Position numbers and translations under genes: made by a program
Notes under the pieces: model-generated
Database searches by the model: none
Seen by the model: the letters and a program-made list of their open reading frames with translations, nothing else
What the model was told of the DNA's origin: nothing
In this document: positions 1-8,090 of the stretch, piece by piece
Layout of the letters: the number at the start of each line of letters is the position of its first letter
How positions within the stretch are numbered: the stretch's first letter is position 1
Assembly (NCBI RefSeq): GCF_016863335.1
Contig: NZ_BOOR01000032.1
Span: 1 to 64,000 of the forward strand
DNA from: Planotetraspora thailandica
GTDB lineage: Bacteria > Actinomycetota > Actinomycetes > Streptosporangiales > Streptosporangiaceae
Direction: 5' to 3'
DNA length: 64,000 nucleotides

Positions 1-735
1 GCGTTGCCAGGGACTGTGCGGGTCGGCGAAGTAGATCTCCAGATTGGTGTCGATGCGCAGTTGGACGTGATGGGCCATCTCCGCGCCTTGATCCCAGGTC
101 AGGGACCTGCGCAGTTGTTCGGGCAGCGTGGTGATGGTGGCGGCGATGGCGTCACGGACGGCTCCGGCGCCATGCCCAGCGAGTGCCGGGCCGTTCTTGG
201 CTCGCGGGCCTTGGCCATGACCGTCCATCGGGGAAGGTGCAGCAGCATTGTGTACCGGGTGGTGCGCTCGACCAGCGTGCCGATCGCGGAGCTGTCCAGG
301 CCGATGATGAGGTCGCCTTCCCAGTGCCCGGGCACGGCGCGGTCGGCGGCTTCGGCGGGCCGCCAGCTGATCAGCACTTCCTCGGTGACGAACTTCTTCC
401 CGCGGCCCCGGGTGCGGGCACGGGGCACGCGTAGTGCTCGGCCTGTGCGCAGGCATGCAGTCAGCTCACGGCGCAGCGTACCGCGGCCTTGGATGTATAG
501 GGCCTGGTAGATGGCCTCATGTGAGATCCGCATCGTCTCATCCTCAGGAAAGTCGATCGGCAGCCGGTTCGCGATCTGCGCCGGACTCCACGACGTCGCC
601 CAGCGCCGGTCCTGACGACGCCCATGCCGCCGCCCGATCCAACGGACCTCAGGTCCGGCAACCATCTGGCCGTCCGGGGAGCAGATCTGGCCGGCGAGCC
701 GGTCCTGCACATAATTGGCGTGACGCGGACGCTAA
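1..735 (-). pseudogene. IS30-family transposase, partial and frameshifted
   Basis: Translation of the minus strand gives a recognisable IS30-type transposase: a segment with VQDRLAG, the GRRHGRR and ATSWSPAQIANRL stretches, ISHEAIYQALY, and the DDE-core piece GHWEGDLIIGLD. The reading frame is lost near 229-233, where one base appears missing after HLPR. It resumes in another frame as LTWDQGAEM and FADPHSPWQR and runs off the window start. The upstream (N-terminal) end stops near 735 without a start codon. It is therefore a decayed copy, cut by the window edge, and not a working gene. The family call rests on the strongly conserved core; the exact IS name is not known. Confidence 0.8.
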
Positions 736-825
736 GCCGGACTCCTGACACGGTTGACTTGCACGTCCGGACCGCCAGCTCGAATTGATGCTTCGACAGG
801 TCCGTGCTGCATTTGGCGGCAGTTG

Positions 826-1725
826 TCAGAGCAAGACCTTGCGGTGTGTGAAGCGCTGGCGGTAGGTCGTCGCAGTGAGTCCGTAGTGTGCTTTGAAGCG
901 ACGCGCGAAATAGTTCTGGTCGGCCCATCCAACGCTCTGACCGATCTGGGTAATCGGCTGGTCGGTGTGCAGAAGCAGGGTAGCCGCCCTCTCTGCCCGA
1001 TGCTGAGCGAGATAAGCCATCGGGGGCAATCCCGTGGCCGCCTTGAATACGCGAATGAGGTAGCGGGGTGCCAGGTGGAGCTCGTCGGCGAGTTCGTTCA
1101 GGGTCCAATTGTGGGCGAGCCGTGACTCGAGTAGTCGCATGGCCTCCACCACGGCGGGATGCGTGGGCCCGTTCCTGTCGGGGACATCTCCGAGATCGGC
1201 GACCGCTGCCCTAGCGACGTGGCTGAGAAACAGGGAGAGCCTTCCGATGATGTCGCCCCTGTGCTCTCCCGCCGGCTCCTTTCGGAGCCTGCCAAGTGCG
1301 TCGAGGTGAATCGCGCACTCTTTGAGCGCTTGTGCGTCGAGCCTCGCGGTCAGCATTCCACGACGCTGCATCGAGTGAGGGCCGGTCCACAGCAGGTATC
1401 CCAGGAGCGGGTCCTCTCGCGTCCAGGCGAGTTCGCGCTGGAGCAGATCGTTACTGAAACAGCAGTTGTGCAGGTCTAGATCTAGACAGTCCTCATAGCC
1501 GTGCCAAACCCCTGGCCGGAGCAGGATGGCGTCTCCGACCTCCAGCTTCTTGCGGCCAGTGAGCGACCTGTGTACACCTTGGCCGCCGGTCACGACGGCC
1601 ACCTCCATGAAGCTGTGAGTGTGGATCGGGTGGCTGCGTTCATGGATGTGGTGTCCGGCGTAAGCCACCGACCCGTCGGTGATGTACACCTGGCCCTTGA
1701 TGAGGTCGACGGGGGGTTCGCTCAT
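826..1725 (-). CDS. AraC-family transcriptional regulator (RhaS/R-like architecture)
   Basis: A 299-residue protein with an N-terminal cupin-type sensor (residues ~10-95, with the HxHxHSFMEV and RPGVWHGY stretches typical of AraC sugar sensors). The C-terminal double helix-turn-helix is at ~195-292 (WTLNELADELHLAPRYLIRVFK and the second helix pair around ITQIGQSVGWADQNYFARRF). It acts as a cytoplasmic DNA-binding regulator, probably responding to a sugar. It is divergent from the CUT1 permease gene, with 163 bp between starts, so it most likely controls the permease-GH78-binding protein operon. No LacI-type palindrome was seen in this gap, which suggests this operon is run by the AraC protein rather than by the island's LacI regulators. 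The effector is inferred from context only. Confidence 0.85.
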   Translation of the reverse strand: MSEPPVDLIKGQVYITDGSVAYAGHHIHERSHPIHTHSFMEVAVVTGGQGVHRSLTGRKKLEVGDAILLRPGVWHGYEDCLDLDLHNCCFSNDLLQRELAWTREDPLLGYLLWTGPHSMQRRGMLTARLDAQALKECAIHLDALGRLRKEPAGEHRGDIIGRLSLFLSHVARAAVADLGDVPDRNGPTHPAVVEAMRLLESRLAHNWTLNELADELHLAPRYLIRVFKAATGLPPMAYLAQHRAERAATLLLHTDQPITQIGQSVGWADQNYFARRFKAHYGLTATTYRQRFTHRKVLL

Positions 1726-1888
1726 GCCCGTACCTTAGCCTTCGGGTCCGCCGGGGTGAACATCGTGCTACCGCAGGTGCATTTCGGGCTATCGGCGGAG
1801 TCGCTGCAAGCGCAAGATCCCTGCCAAGAAACGCCGTGCGGTTTACCTGTCGGCAACACGATCGTCATGTTTGTAAGGGAGGCCGCAG

Positions 1889-2866
1889 ATGGCACAAGGG
1901 TTCGAGGGGGAGGTGACTCAGTCGGCCGAGCCGGGTCGGCGCCGGGCCAAGAGCAGCTCTGCTGGTTCAGCCGGAACGGTTACTCGGCCGGGGAAGCGAG
2001 CGCGGCCAGTACTCGCGTGGTTCTTGATTCCGGCACTTGCCCTCTACGCCTTCGTAGTGTTGGTGCCGAGTGCCCGAGGAGCGGCGTTCGCGTTCACCGA
2101 CTGGGACGGGCTCAACCCCATGCGGCATTTCGTGGGCCTGGCCAATTTCCGGAAAATGCTGGAGGACGAAGCCGCACGCGACGCGCTCCGGCAGACGCTC
2201 ATCATCGCGGTGGCCATCACGGTCGTCCAGAACGCCGTGGGGTTGCTGCTCGCCTTGGGCGTGCACAGCCGGATCAAGAGTCGGAACGTGCTCCGTGTCC
2301 TGCTGTTCGCCCCCGCCGTGATGACGCCTGTCGTCACGGCGGCGTTGTGGAAGTACATATTGGCCCCCGAAGGCGCTCTGAACGGCCTGATCGCCGCCAT
2401 AGGGCCGGACTCCTGGCAGCAGAACTGGCTTGGGGATCCGACTCTGGCCCTATGCAGTGTGGTGGGCATCATCATCTGGCAGTTCGCCGGCTATTCGATG
2501 GTCATTTTCCTGGCTGGCTTACAGGGAATCCCTCAGGAGGTCTACGAGGCCGCCTCTGTTGACGGAGCAAGCGATTGGCGGCGTCTGCGACACATCATTC
2601 TGCCGTTGCTGGCTCCCGCGACGACGATCAATTTAATGCTGTCGATCATTGGAGGCCTGAAGTTGTTCGACCAGGTCTGGGTGATGACAGGAGGCGGCCC
2701 CGGAACCGCGACCGAGACCCTGTCGACGCTTATCTATAAAAATGCCTTTCAGTTCAACGAATACGCCTACAGCGTGGCGCTGGCGATCGTGCTGACGGTG
2801 TTCGTGGCGGTCATATCCGGTGGCCAATATCGGTTGCTGCACCGTCAGGGGAGGGCGGCGCGATGA
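1889..2866 (+). CDS. CUT1 sugar ABC transporter permease (MalF/UgpA type)
   Basis: A 325-residue integral membrane protein with a ~45-residue cytosolic N-terminus and about six membrane segments. The inner-membrane EAA loop is at ~residue 217 (EVYEAASVDGAS followed by a PLLAP turn), which docks the ATPase. It ends in the FDQVWVMTGGGPG region seen in MalF/UgpA-type subunits. The start ATG is preceded by a good ribosome site (GGGAGG). Its stop overlaps the next permease start by four bases (ATGA), so the two are translationally coupled. With the second permease and the lipoprotein at 6498 it forms an oligosaccharide importer. The intracellular GH78 gene between them suggests rhamnose-containing oligosaccharides as substrate, which is inference. 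Confidence 0.9.
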   Translation: MAQGFEGEVTQSAEPGRRRAKSSSAGSAGTVTRPGKRARPVLAWFLIPALALYAFVVLVPSARGAAFAFTDWDGLNPMRHFVGLANFRKMLEDEAARDALRQTLIIAVAITVVQNAVGLLLALGVHSRIKSRNVLRVLLFAPAVMTPVVTAALWKYILAPEGALNGLIAAIGPDSWQQNWLGDPTLALCSVVGIIIWQFAGYSMVIFLAGLQGIPQEVYEAASVDGASDWRRLRHIILPLLAPATTINLMLSIIGGLKLFDQVWVMTGGGPGTATETLSTLIYKNAFQFNEYAYSVALAIVLTVFVAVISGGQYRLLHRQGRAAR

Positions 2867-3684
2867 ACCGTTACAGCCTGCGCACCCTGGCCCGCGAGAT
2901 CGTCATGATTGCAGTGACAGCGGTCGTCGCGTTCCCCATCTATGTCCTGATCAACCTCTCGCTCCGCGATCCTCGAGACGGCTCCTCGATCATCGCGCCG
3001 ACGACGTCGCCGACGCTGCACAACTACGCCGCTGCCTGGCGCGAGGCAGGCTTGGCCGGCGCCATCGTCAACAGCGTCGTGGTGACCGCGGTGAGCGTGG
3101 CGCTCATCGTCATCATTTCGGCCATGGCCGCCTATCCGTTGGCACGTGTGACGGCTCGTTGGTCCCGGTGGGCGTTCCTGCTGGTGATGCTCGGCCTGCT
3201 GCTGCCTTTCCAGTTGGCACTGTTGCCGCTCTACCAGACCATTCGCGATCTGCATCTGCTGGGCACTCTGTGGTCGCTGGTCTTGTTCTATAGCGGATTG
3301 CAGGTTCCCTTCGCGACATTCCTTTATATGGGGTTCCTCCGTGTCGTTCCCCGGGAGTACGAGGAGGCCGCGCTCATCGATGGAGCGGGCCCGGTCCAGG
3401 TGTTCTGGCGCGTGGTGTTCCCGCTGCTGCGGCCCGTCACCGGCACCGTGGTCATTTTGAACGCCATCTTCATCTGGAACGACTTCCTCACACCGTTCCT
3501 GTACCTCAGCGGCAGCGATCAGCAGACCATTCCGGTGGCAATCTTCGGCTTCCTCGGTCAGTTCGTCTCGCAATGGAATCTCGTGTTCGCAGGCTTGGTC
3601 ATCGCCATGCTGCCGATCCTCATTGTTTATTTCCTCATGCAGCGCCACATCATCAAGGGCTTCGCAGGGGGACTGAAGGGATGA
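2863..3684 (+). CDS. CUT1 sugar ABC transporter permease (MalG/UgpE type)
   Basis: A 273-residue protein with six predicted membrane segments. The EAA loop is at ~residue 164 (EYEEAALIDGAGP, then a PLLRP turn), and the IWNDFLTPFLYL region is characteristic of MalG/UgpE subunits. It pairs with the upstream permease to form the membrane channel. Start and stop both overlap the neighbours by four bases (ATGA at 2863 and at 3681), so permease, permease and rhamnosidase are made from one coupled mRNA. No ATP-binding subunit lies near. CUT1 importers of actinobacteria often share one MsiK-like ATPase encoded elsewhere, and that is the likely partner here. Confidence 0.9.
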   Translation: MNRYSLRTLAREIVMIAVTAVVAFPIYVLINLSLRDPRDGSSIIAPTTSPTLHNYAAAWREAGLAGAIVNSVVVTAVSVALIVIISAMAAYPLARVTARWSRWAFLLVMLGLLLPFQLALLPLYQTIRDLHLLGTLWSLVLFYSGLQVPFATFLYMGFLRVVPREYEEAALIDGAGPVQVFWRVVFPLLRPVTGTVVILNAIFIWNDFLTPFLYLSGSDQQTIPVAIFGFLGQFVSQWNLVFAGLVIAMLPILIVYFLMQRHIIKGFAGGLKG

Positions 3685-6431
3685 ACACCGCTTTGCAAGA
3701 ACCCAACGTGTTGGCTCCGTATGCGCTCACCTGTGAGATGTTGGAGACGCCTCTGGGGCTGGACGAACCGTTCCCCCGCCTGTCGTGGAGGCTCCGCTCC
3801 GCACACCGAGGCGATAGGCAGACCTCCTACCGATTGACCGTGGCACTGGGCCCTGACGACCTGGCCGATGCTCAGCGATTGATCTGGGACACCGGACGCA
3901 GGTTGTCGGAGGACAACGTCATTGCGTACGACGGGCCGCCTCTGCAGTCATCGACGCGTTATCACTGGCGGGTCGAGGTCTGGAATGCTGAGGACCGGTG
4001 GTCCGGATCGGCGCACTCCTGGTTCGAGACCGGATTCATGCACGCCGACGAATGGCAGGCTGCGTGGATCGGCCGTGACCCTCGGGCGGCGGCGGTGATG
4101 GACCCACCGGAGGATGACGACCGTACCGACCGGACGCGGCACCTGCTGCCGGCCTCGCATCTGCGCCGCTCGTTTGATTTGGACGGGCGCCGCCCGGTTC
4201 GCGCCCGCATCTACGCCAGCGCCCGCGGCCTCTACGAATTACGGCTCAACGGGCGGCGAGTCGGAGACGCTGAATTGGCGCCAGGCTGGACCGAATACCA
4301 CGACCGTGTGCTGTACCAGACCTACGATGTCGACGAACTGCTCACCGATGGTGAAAACGTCCTGGGTGCGGTGCTGGCCGATGGCTGGTGGAGTGGCTAT
4401 GTCGGCTTCGACTCGCGTAGACAAGCGCTCCACTATGGCGAGGCCCCCCAGGCGATCGTGCAGATACTGCTCGATTTCGCGGACGGCTCGCGCCGCTGGA
4501 TCTGCTCGGACGAGAGCTGGCGGGAGCGTTCCGGTGCGATCAAGTACGCCGATCTATTGATGGGTGAGTACGTCGACGCCCGGGACGAGCTGCCCGGCTG
4601 GGACGCTGCCGGGTACGACGACAGCAGATGGGGCGCGGCCGTCGTGCTAGATCGTTCCACCCAGGTGCTCCAGGCCACGCCCGACCGGTCGGTACGGATG
4701 ACGGAGGAACTGCCCGCCCGGTCGGTGGTCCAACGCCCTGGAGGCCATTTCATCGTCGACTTCGGCCAGAACATGGTCGGACGGGTGAAGCTGACGATTC
4801 GAGGAGCCGAACGCGGACAGCGGGTCCGACTGCGGCATGCGGAAATGCTCGCCGACGGAGAACTGTACGTCGCGAACCTCCGGACGGCGGAGGCCACAGA
4901 CGTGTATATCGCCGGCGGGAATCCGGTGGAGGTGTTCGAACCTCGGTTCACCTTCCACGGATTCCGATTCGCCGAGATCACCGGCTACCCCGGTGACCTT
5001 CGCGCCGAGGATGTAGTCGGAAGGGTCCTGCACAGCGACATGCCGTGGACAGGCGAGTTCAGCTGCTCGGACGAGACCGTTACGCAGTTGCAGTCCAACA
5101 TCCGCTGGGGGCAGCGCGGCAACTTCGTGTCCATCCCCACCGACTGCCCGCAGCGCGACGAGCGGCTCGGCTGGCTGGCCGATGCCCAGGTCTTCCTGCC
5201 CACCGCCTGCCGCAACGCCGATGTGAGTGCATTCTTCGCCCGGTGGATGCGAGATGTCGTAGAGGCCCAGGACGCTGACGGTGCCTTCCCCGACGTGGCC
5301 CCGAAGCTATGCCTCGATCATGAGGGAGCCCCGGCGTGGGGCGACGGTGGGGTCATCATCCCCTGGCATCTCTACCGTGCATATGGTGATCGGCGTGTCC
5401 TGGAACGTTCGTACCAGGCAATGGCCGCCTGGGTGGACCACATCCACCGCCACAACCCCGACCTGATCTGGCGCCATCGAGTGGGCCAGCACTACGGCGA
5501 CTGGCTCCAGGTGGAGGGCGTGGAGACGCCCCGTGAGCTGCTGGCCACTGCCTATTTCGCGCGCAGCACGCAGATCGTGGCGCAGGCCGCCGAGGTGCTC
5601 GGAGAGCACGCCGACGCCAAGCGCTACGAGGCACTGCATGCGGGCATACGGGACGCGTTCGTAAACGCATTCGTGGACACTTCGGTCGACGAAGGCCACG
5701 TCGAAGGCGGGACCCAGACGGGTTATCTGCTCGCGCTGGCCTTCGAGTTGATGCCTGAACGACTGGTATCCGCGGCGGTGCGGCACCTCGTCGCCGACAT
5801 CGAGGCACGCGGCCGGCATCTCACTACAGGCTTCGTCGGGGTTTCGCTCTTGTGCCCCGTACTGACGGAGCACGGCCACGCCGACCTGGCCTACGCGCTA
5901 TTGCACCAGGACACATATCCTTCCTGGGCCTACTCGATCCGGCACGGGGCCACCACGATCTGGGAGCGCTGGGACGGCTGGACCAAGGAACGTGGTTTCC
6001 AGTCGGCGGCCATGAATTCGTTCAACCACTACAGCCTCGGATCTATCGGCGAGTGGTTGTTCGGAGGCGTCGCCGGCATCAACCAGCAGCCGGATTCCAT
6101 CGCGTACCGCCGGCTGCTGCTGCGTCCGGCCATCGGCGGAAAGCTCACCTGGGCGCAGGCGAGACAGGAGACACCTCTCGGCGCCGTCACCTGCGGGTGG
6201 TCAATCCACTCGGAAGTCCAGACGGAAGAGGTTCGCATCGAGGTGGCAGTGCCGCCCGGTGCCGAAGCCACCCTGCACATTCCGACAGCAGAGACAGACA
6301 GTGTTCGCGAAGGCCTGGCGGAGCTGCACGAACGCGCCGGCATCGAGATCGTCGACAACCTCCCGCAGGAGCTCGTCGTACGTCTCGCCTCCGGCACCTA
6401 CCACTTCAGCGCGGCGGCTCCGGGGCGTTGA
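3681..6431 (+). CDS. alpha-L-rhamnosidase, GH78, cytosolic
   Basis: A 916-residue enzyme when started at ATG 3681, which overlaps the permease stop. Upstream in-frame codons lie inside the permease gene and were discarded. The order matches bacterial GH78: N-terminal beta domains (Bac_rhamnosid_N type, with RARIYASARGLYELRLNG), the concanavalin-like domain (VDFGQNMVG), and an (alpha/alpha)6 barrel with the hallmark DCPQRDERLGWLADAQ at ~487 and TIWERWDGW at ~759. A C-terminal beta domain follows. The DER glutamate and TIWERW glutamate are in the conserved motifs associated with the inverting acid/base pair. No signal peptide is present, so it hydrolyses terminal alpha-rhamnose from imported rhamnosides in the cytoplasm. 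It sits between the permeases and the binding-protein gene. Confidence 0.92.
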   Translation: MNTALQEPNVLAPYALTCEMLETPLGLDEPFPRLSWRLRSAHRGDRQTSYRLTVALGPDDLADAQRLIWDTGRRLSEDNVIAYDGPPLQSSTRYHWRVEVWNAEDRWSGSAHSWFETGFMHADEWQAAWIGRDPRAAAVMDPPEDDDRTDRTRHLLPASHLRRSFDLDGRRPVRARIYASARGLYELRLNGRRVGDAELAPGWTEYHDRVLYQTYDVDELLTDGENVLGAVLADGWWSGYVGFDSRRQALHYGEAPQAIVQILLDFADGSRRWICSDESWRERSGAIKYADLLMGEYVDARDELPGWDAAGYDDSRWGAAVVLDRSTQVLQATPDRSVRMTEELPARSVVQRPGGHFIVDFGQNMVGRVKLTIRGAERGQRVRLRHAEMLADGELYVANLRTAEATDVYIAGGNPVEVFEPRFTFHGFRFAEITGYPGDLRAEDVVGRVLHSDMPWTGEFSCSDETVTQLQSNIRWGQRGNFVSIPTDCPQRDERLGWLADAQVFLPTACRNADVSAFFARWMRDVVEAQDADGAFPDVAPKLCLDHEGAPAWGDGGVIIPWHLYRAYGDRRVLERSYQAMAAWVDHIHRHNPDLIWRHRVGQHYGDWLQVEGVETPRELLATAYFARSTQIVAQAAEVLGEHADAKRYEALHAGIRDAFVNAFVDTSVDEGHVEGGTQTGYLLALAFELMPERLVSAAVRHLVADIEARGRHLTTGFVGVSLLCPVLTEHGHADLAYALLHQDTYPSWAYSIRHGATTIWERWDGWTKERGFQSAAMNSFNHYSLGSIGEWLFGGVAGINQQPDSIAYRRLLLRPAIGGKLTWAQARQETPLGAVTCGWSIHSEVQTEEVRIEVAVPPGAEATLHIPTAETDSVREGLAELHERAGIEIVDNLPQELVVRLASGTYHFSAAAPGR

Positions 6432-6497
6432 AGGGGCCTTTCTCACTGATTTCCGGTTGTGAAAATCGACCCATACACCTCCTCGAGGAGGATCCCC

Positions 6498-7757
6498 ATG
6501 CGTCCTACCCATCGGCTCGTGGCCGTCATGACCGCAGGCGCCCTCGCCACAGGCGCGTGTAGCAGCGGTACCAATGCCTCAGGCGGCTCGGAAAGCTTGC
6601 GAATCGCCGCAGTGGCCACCGACCGGGCCGGCATGGAGGCCGTCCTGAAAGCCTTCCAGGCCAAGAACCCTGGCGAAAAGATCATCACTACCTACTCCGA
6701 CACCGAGCAGTACCAGGGCACACTGCGCACCCAGCTGTCCTCGGGTACGGCGCCCGATGTGTTCTTCACCTGGCCGGGCAACGGCAATCCAGGGGCAGTC
6801 GAGGTGCTCGCCCCCACTGGCTACCTCGCCGACCTGTCCGGTCGCTCCTGGACCGCGCAGATTCCCGAGGGAATCAAACCGTTGACCCAGGTCGGTGGTA
6901 AGACCTACATCGTCCCGATGACGTTCGTCGGCATCGGCGCTCTGTACAACAAGAAGGCCATGGACGAGATCGGCGCGAAGCCTCCGACCACCTGGAGCGA
7001 GCTCCTGGCGTTCTGCGACGCGGCCAAGTCCAAGGGCAAGGTCGCCTTCGCCCTCGGCAACCAGACCGACTGGGTCACTCAGCTGGCGGACTACGCGCTC
7101 ATCGCGACGACGGTGTACGCGACCGACAAGGACTTCGACCAGCGGATGAAGTCCGGCTCCGCGACATTCGCGGGCTCCGGCTGGAAGACCGCCATGGCCA
7201 AGTACCTGGAGATGAACAAGCGCGGTTGCTTCTCCAAGGATCCTCTCGGCACGTCGTTCGAGACCTCAGTGGCCCAGCTGGCCAAGGGCGACGCGGTGGC
7301 CGACATCCAGGTGACCTCGGTCCTCAATCAGGCCGAGTCCCAGGCCCCAGAGGGCACTGAGTTCGGCCTCTTCCCGGTGCCGGCGACCGACAACGCGGAC
7401 GAGACCCGTATGCCCGGCGCGGCCGGAGCAGGGTTCGCTCAGAACGCCAAGGCAAAAAACCCCGAGCTCGCCTCCAAGCTCATCGACTTCATGGCAACTC
7501 CGGAGGCCATGAACCTGTATGCCGGAGCCACCGGCACTCTCCCGAGCATCCCCAACGACCAGTTCAAGGTCGATCCTGCCCTCCAGCCGCTGGTCGACTT
7601 CCAGAAGGAGGGCAAGACGGTGCCCTTCATGGACCAGCTCTGGCCCAACCCCAAGGTCCAGCAGGCCCACTTCACCGGTATTCAAGACCTGTTCGCGGAC
7701 AAGGCGGACCCGGACACCGTGCTCCAGCAGATGGACCAGGCGTACAAGGAGAAGTGA
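6498..7757 (+). CDS. extracellular sugar-binding lipoprotein of CUT1 ABC transporter
   Basis: A 419-residue solute-binding protein. The start ATG 6498 was chosen because it begins a short lipoprotein signal peptide ending in the lipobox LATGAC (Cys ~20) and is preceded by GAGGAGG. The ORF could run further upstream but would spoil the signal. The mature part has the SBP_bac type-1 fold pattern (QYQGTLRTQLSSGTAPDVFF; a late PGAAGAGFAQNAKAKNPE section). It is anchored to the outer face of the membrane and hands the sugar to the permeases at 1889 and 2863. Placing the binding protein last, 66 bp after the rhamnosidase, is less usual than placing it first. The substrate is inferred as rhamno-oligosaccharide. 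Confidence 0.88.
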   Translation: MRPTHRLVAVMTAGALATGACSSGTNASGGSESLRIAAVATDRAGMEAVLKAFQAKNPGEKIITTYSDTEQYQGTLRTQLSSGTAPDVFFTWPGNGNPGAVEVLAPTGYLADLSGRSWTAQIPEGIKPLTQVGGKTYIVPMTFVGIGALYNKKAMDEIGAKPPTTWSELLAFCDAAKSKGKVAFALGNQTDWVTQLADYALIATTVYATDKDFDQRMKSGSATFAGSGWKTAMAKYLEMNKRGCFSKDPLGTSFETSVAQLAKGDAVADIQVTSVLNQAESQAPEGTEFGLFPVPATDNADETRMPGAAGAGFAQNAKAKNPELASKLIDFMATPEAMNLYAGATGTLPSIPNDQFKVDPALQPLVDFQKEGKTVPFMDQLWPNPKVQQAHFTGIQDLFADKADPDTVLQQMDQAYKEK

Positions 7758-7975
7758 TCGAACGGGGTCACCGCATCGCGTCCGCGGCAAGAGAACGACG
7801 TCGTCTGGAGACCGCGTCCGGGGACACCAGCGGCCTATGAACATGATCTAGTCGGCAGCGACCGCTGATCAGTTCTCGGCCGGACCCAGCCAGCACGGGC
7901 GGCGCAGGTAGAACAAATCCTCCGCGCGCACGAACTGCTTCACGAAGATCGACCCCTGAGGAAATCTGAACACCT

Positions 7976-7993
7976 GATTAAAACGTTTTAATC
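7976..7993. promoter_or_regulatory. LacI-type operator, perfect 18-bp palindrome
   Basis: GATTAAAACGTTTTAATC is a perfect palindrome with the central CG of LacI/GalR operators, about 98 bp upstream of the GH78-like gene start at 8091. It matches the cores at 23038, 23128, 37934 and 39549. The 333-bp gap 7758-8090 holds nothing else that I can support. Confidence 0.75.
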
Positions 7994-8090
7994 GGGTGCG
8001 CGAATTTCGAAACAGCCGCTTGGCTGCGTGTGTATGTCCCTCTTATGAGCCGATCGCCAATAGACGGCTGTCTTGAGAAAGGTAGAAATC

